DNA of 64,000 nucleotides from Methylacidiphilales bacterium (GTDB lineage Bacteria > Verrucomicrobiota > Verrucomicrobiia > Methylacidiphilales > UBA1321), in assembly GCA_021272165.1 (NCBI GenBank), contig JAJSLK010000045.1:1-64000 (forward strand), read 5' to 3'. Position numbers and translations under genes: made by a program. Positions 60,954 through 64,000 of the stretch are shown in pieces (the first letter of the stretch is position 1; every line of letters starts with the position of its first letter). Below the pieces are notes generated by a model. The model was not told the DNA's origin, did no database searches, and saw only the letters and a program-made list of their open reading frames with translations.

Positions 60954-62792
60954 ATGGCTGGACATCATCAGACCCGGGGCATTCTGGGCCTCGAAGGGGG
61001 CGGGACCAAAACGACCTGGGCTGTGCTTACCCCTGACGAAAAAATCATCGCGCGGGGCGAGGCCGGCCCCGGAAATACCCTCCTGCTCTCCGATCCGGCT
61101 TTCGAAAAACTTCTCCGCGCCATTCGCCGCGAGGCCGGCCCTGACCTAACCGCCATCGGCGGCGCCTTCGCCGGATGTCAGTTGCCTGACGAAAAAAAGC
61201 GCGTCGAAAAAATCGTGCGCCGTATCTGGCCCCGCGCGATGACGGTACACATCATGGAAGACACCCGCTCGGTGCTCGCCGCGGCTTTCGGCGACGGGGC
61301 TGGCATCGTCGTCATCGCGGGCACCGGCTCCAACGTCGCCGGTCAAAAATCGGCCCGGGACCCGGTTGAAAAAGCGGGCGGCTGGGGCCACCTCTTCGCC
61401 GACCGCGGCAGCGCCTACGATCTCGCCCGCCGCGGTCTCGAGTTTGTTTACGATCAATTCGACCGTGACAAAAAAATCTCCATCCTCGCCCGCGAATATC
61501 TTCATGCCGCGGGAAAAAGCTCGCTCGAGGAACTCGTCCCCTGTCTCCTGCGCGACACCAGCAAAACCGTCGTCGCGCAATGGGCCAAATGTGTCTTTAC
61601 CGCCGCGCAAAAAGGCGACCGCAATGCCCGCCGGCTGCTCGACGAGACCGCCGGAGCATTGGCTGAAAAAGTCTCCTATGTTGCGCGCCGCCTGCGCCTG
61701 GCCTCGCCGCAGGTTGCCTTGACCGGCGGCCTCTTTGAAAACCAGTCCGATTACGTCGCCTGCTTTCAACGTGCCCTCCGCCGGGCCTCCCCTCGCGGAA
61801 CATCGTTCCTGCTCACCGTTCCCGGGGTCTTCGGCGCCGCGCGGCTCGCTGGTCTTAAAAGCATTCCGCCGGAAACAAAAATTTCCGAAAAAGGGAAAAC
61901 CATTGCCGATCCCGCGCGGCTCGCCGCCTTTGCCCGCGCCGCCACGGAGCAGCGCAATCCCCGCTCGCGCGGCCTTGACCGCCGTTCCATTCCGCAGCTT
62001 GTCGACCTTTTCATCCGCGAGGAACGCCATGTCGAGGCCGCCCTTCGCGCGCAACGCCGCCCCATTGCCCGGGCGGCCGCGCTTGTGGCCAAAAAACTCA
62101 CTTCCGGCGGACGCCTCTTTTATGTTGGCGCGGGCACCAGCGGCCGGCTCGGCGTCGTCGACTCGAGCGAAATGCCGCCCACCTTCAACGCGCCGCCGGA
62201 ACAGGTCCAGGCCCTCATCGCGGGAGGACCTCCCGCCGTCTTTCGCAGTCAGGAAGGCGCGGAGGACTCGCGCGAAACCGGTGTCGCCGAACTGCGCGCG
62301 CGCGGCCTCACCAAAAAGGACATCGTCTGTGGCATCGCCGCCAGCGGCCAGACCCCCTTTGTGCTTGGCGCGCTTGTTTACGCGCGAAAAATCGGCGCGG
62401 GCACGATCCTGCTGTCCTGCAATCCGCGTCGCTCACTTCGCGTTCCCGTCGATGTTGCGATCGACTTGCCCACCGGCCCGGAAATCGTCACCGGCTCGAC
62501 CCGGCTTAAGGCTGGCACAGCCACCAAGCTTGTCCTCAACATGCTCAGCACCATCGCCATGGTCCGACTGGGCCGCGTCCGCGACAATCTCATGGTCAAT
62601 GTCCAGGCCACCAACGACAAGCTCCGCGCCCGCGCTGTCCGTCTTGTCTGTGCGCTCACCGGCCGCGGGGAGGCCGACGCGCAGGCCGCGCTCGAAGCGC
62701 AGAACTGGCGCGTCACGCTTGCAACGGAAGCTTTGAAAAAACGATCACCGCGCCCGCAACATGCGCACAAAGAACGAATCGGTCACATATAG
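60954..62792 (+). CDS. murQ: Fusion of BadF-type sugar kinase and MurNAc-6-phosphate etherase
   Basis: A 612-residue fusion. Residues 8-310 are a BadF/NagK-type kinase: EGGGTKT (14-20, phosphate 1), AGTGSN (122-127, phosphate 2), GGWGHLFADRGSAYDLA from 142, and TGGL (257-260). Residues 330-612 are MurQ: TEQRNPRSRGLDRRSIPQLV, the SIS motif VGAGTSGRLGVVDSSEMPPT with catalytic-type Glu406, SQEGAEDS (432-439), and GIAASGQTPFV. MurQ splits MurNAc-6-phosphate into GlcNAc-6-phosphate and lactate. The fused kinase would supply the phosphorylated amino sugar, so one polypeptide could carry out both first steps of cell-wall sugar recycling. It is divergent from the M20 gene with an 86-bp gap. The GlcD/lactate-type oxidase nearby might use the released D-lactate, which is inference. 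Confidence 0.93.
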   Translation: MAGHHQTRGILGLEGGGTKTTWAVLTPDEKIIARGEAGPGNTLLLSDPAFEKLLRAIRREAGPDLTAIGGAFAGCQLPDEKKRVEKIVRRIWPRAMTVHIMEDTRSVLAAAFGDGAGIVVIAGTGSNVAGQKSARDPVEKAGGWGHLFADRGSAYDLARRGLEFVYDQFDRDKKISILAREYLHAAGKSSLEELVPCLLRDTSKTVVAQWAKCVFTAAQKGDRNARRLLDETAGALAEKVSYVARRLRLASPQVALTGGLFENQSDYVACFQRALRRASPRGTSFLLTVPGVFGAARLAGLKSIPPETKISEKGKTIADPARLAAFARAATEQRNPRSRGLDRRSIPQLVDLFIREERHVEAALRAQRRPIARAAALVAKKLTSGGRLFYVGAGTSGRLGVVDSSEMPPTFNAPPEQVQALIAGGPPAVFRSQEGAEDSRETGVAELRARGLTKKDIVCGIAASGQTPFVLGALVYARKIGAGTILLSCNPRRSLRVPVDVAIDLPTGPEIVTGSTRLKAGTATKLVLNMLSTIAMVRLGRVRDNLMVNVQATNDKLRARAVRLVCALTGRGEADAQAALEAQNWRVTLATEALKKRSPRPQHAHKERIGHI

Positions 62793-62856
62793 ATAGCTGA
62801 CTTGTAATCCACGGCATGGTTGACTTTTTATCGCTAAACAAATTAAATCTCACTAC

Positions 62857-64000
62857 ATGTGTCGGCGTGTTTATTTGATTGGTGCTTTGGCATTTCTGCT
62901 GGCGACTCCGCAGCTCTCCATCCGCGCCGAACAGCCTCTCACCCAGCGGTATCTCGACATCTACCTCAAGATCAATACCGCGGAGAATCTGGAGAAGGAG
63001 GGGGATTACCGCGGCGCACTCGCTGATTTTCAGGACTGCTACGAAAAACTTCGAAGAATTCACGAGGAGGATCCCGACTGGGAATCGGCTCTCGTCGTCG
63101 CTCGCATGCAGGACTGCAACGCCAAGATCGCCGATCTTGGCCCCAAGGCCGCGGCGCAGGAGGCCTCTTCTCCCACGCCGACTCCGGAAGCGCCGCCCAG
63201 CGTCACGCCAGACGTCACCCCTTCCGGCGATAACACCAACACTGACGACATCACCACCCTCAAACAAAAGCTCCAGCAGGTTGAACAGCAACTCCGCTCC
63301 GCCCAGGACAATCTCAAGGACGCCCGCTCGCAGATTGACGCCTACCGCGCCCAGCTCCAGACCGTCAACCAGCAACTGACCGCGCTCAAAAATCAGCATT
63401 CGGACAATGACAAGGTCGACCGCCTCCTCAGCGACAACAAGGCCCTCAGCGAAAAACTTGCCGCCGCGCAAAAGGAGATCGAATCCTACAAGGCGCCCAA
63501 CTCCAAATCGAAAATCGCGCTCGTCCAGGTCCAGTTGAAGAACCTTCAGGACCAGTTTGACTCGACGCAGGAGGCCAACAAATCGCTCCAGCAGACCATC
63601 ACCACCCTCCAGGGCCAGCTCGATCGCGCTCAGTCTGATCTCGTTGCTGCCAATCAAAAGCTGGCGGCCGGCGGCGGCACGCCCGGCCCGGAATACCAGA
63701 CGCTCAAGCGCGAAAACGAACTCATGCGTGGCATCCTCACCCGTGAGATTCAGGAGCAGGCCCACCGCGATGAAGCCAAGCGCCTCATTCAGGAGGAATT
63801 CGACCGCCTGCAACTCAAATCGAAGGTCCTGCAGGAAAACCTCGACATCGCCTCCAGCGTGATGACGCCGCCCGCCTCTGACGAGGAACGCGCCCTTTAC
63901 GCCAGCCTCAAGGCTCCCAATCCCGATGTCGCCACCCCCGGCAATGGCAACACCTTTACCGCTTCGGCCTCGGGTGATGGTGGTTCCAATCCTTCGCCCG
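62857..64000 (+). CDS. Exported coiled-coil protein (3' end beyond the window)
   Basis: The frame is open from ATG 62857 to the window edge (381 codons seen). The signal peptide is MCRRVYLIGALAFLLATPQL, cut near IRAE. A TPR-like helical pair follows (YLKINTAENLEKEGDYRGAL), then a Pro/Thr-rich linker (about 100-125) and a long coiled coil (TLKQKLQQVEQQLRSAQDNL, LLSDNKALSEKLAAAQKEIE, SLQQTITTLQGQLDRAQSDL). No catalytic motif is seen in the visible part. It resembles periplasmic scaffold proteins such as the one at 12429 in style but not in motif. Confidence 0.8.
   Translation, partial: MCRRVYLIGALAFLLATPQLSIRAEQPLTQRYLDIYLKINTAENLEKEGDYRGALADFQDCYEKLRRIHEEDPDWESALVVARMQDCNAKIADLGPKAAAQEASSPTPTPEAPPSVTPDVTPSGDNTNTDDITTLKQKLQQVEQQLRSAQDNLKDARSQIDAYRAQLQTVNQQLTALKNQHSDNDKVDRLLSDNKALSEKLAAAQKEIESYKAPNSKSKIALVQVQLKNLQDQFDSTQEANKSLQQTITTLQGQLDRAQSDLVAANQKLAAGGGTPGPEYQTLKRENELMRGILTREIQEQAHRDEAKRLIQEEFDRLQLKSKVLQENLDIASSVMTPPASDEERALYASLKAPNPDVATPGNGNTFTASASGDGGSNPSP

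Noticed and set aside
62713-63813. A 366-codon open frame on the minus strand
   Set aside because: Antisense to the exported coiled-coil gene starting at 62857. Leu/Val/Gly-rich mirror of a Gln/Lys/Ala-rich coiled coil.

Overview
The window reads as a high-GC chromosomal segment of a Gram-negative bacterium of the PVC group, most likely Verrucomicrobiota. This is inferred from the gene set: mcsB-clpC together with an outer membrane, a PEP-CTERM surface protein, an MqnD-type futalosine-pathway enzyme, a DUF2341-ExbB fusion, many small secreted lineage-type proteins and poorly conserved Shine-Dalgarno sequences. No 16S gene or other decisive marker is present, so the phylum call is moderate and no genus is offered.

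Layout. 1-486: the 3' end of an IS5-type transposase, a MITE-type terminal repeat and a stray copy of a tRNA-Leu 3' end. 487-4231: a three-gene operon for 3-hydroxybutyrate/acetoacetate use (thiolase, acyl-CoA ligase, SDR), ending at a real tRNA-Leu(UAA). The operon is bracketed by a perfect 37-bp direct repeat. 4431-5489: DNA polymerase IV. 5662-25736: a 20-kb surface-secretion locus holding a two-partner secretion (TPS) transporter, a DUF2341-LamG-ExbB fusion, ExbD, TonB, a putative porin, a coiled-coil periplasmic protein and a giant (about 4,070-residue) TpsA/filamentous-haemagglutinin exoprotein. 25992-29867: a PEP-CTERM protein, a PstS-like secreted protein and small secreted or unknown proteins. 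29877-35058: a membrane glycosyltransferase-like protein, PHP phosphatase, prephenate dehydratase, an SGNH hydrolase and an acyltransferase. 35137-38768: McsB arginine kinase and ClpC. 38794-42426: SGNH hydrolase, rnpA-rpmH, a PLP enzyme and a 3D-domain protein. 42828-49889: phospholipid genes (psd-pssA, plsC), maf, a large TPR protein and nth. 49834-55721: a YfhO-like membrane protein, a lone HisKA-like protein, mqnD, thiG and a bifunctional-nuclease-family protein. 55775-64000: a small exported protein, an intact 134-bp MITE, a GlcD-like oxidase, an envelope-polysaccharide trio, and a sugar kinase-MurQ fusion followed by an unfinished coiled-coil gene.

The most striking unit is the TPS locus. 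Six genes (5776-13217) are packed with gaps of 19 bp or less and place a complete ExbB-ExbD-TonB energy module between the TpsB transporter and its TpsA substrate. TpsA has its own promoter region. That region is an 85% identical, gap-free 87-bp copy of the one in front of tpsB, including a 27-bp imperfect palindrome, a TTGGTC-17-TATCCT promoter-like pair and a conserved mini reading frame. Half-sites of the same palindrome occur in front of the PEP-CTERM gene and near a secreted-protein gene, suggesting a small surface regulon. TPS is classically described as needing no TonB, so this layout deserves experimental attention.

A second theme is an IS5-like MITE family with CTAG target duplications. 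It sits exactly on TAG stop codons of neighbouring genes, which lets it insert without changing any protein.
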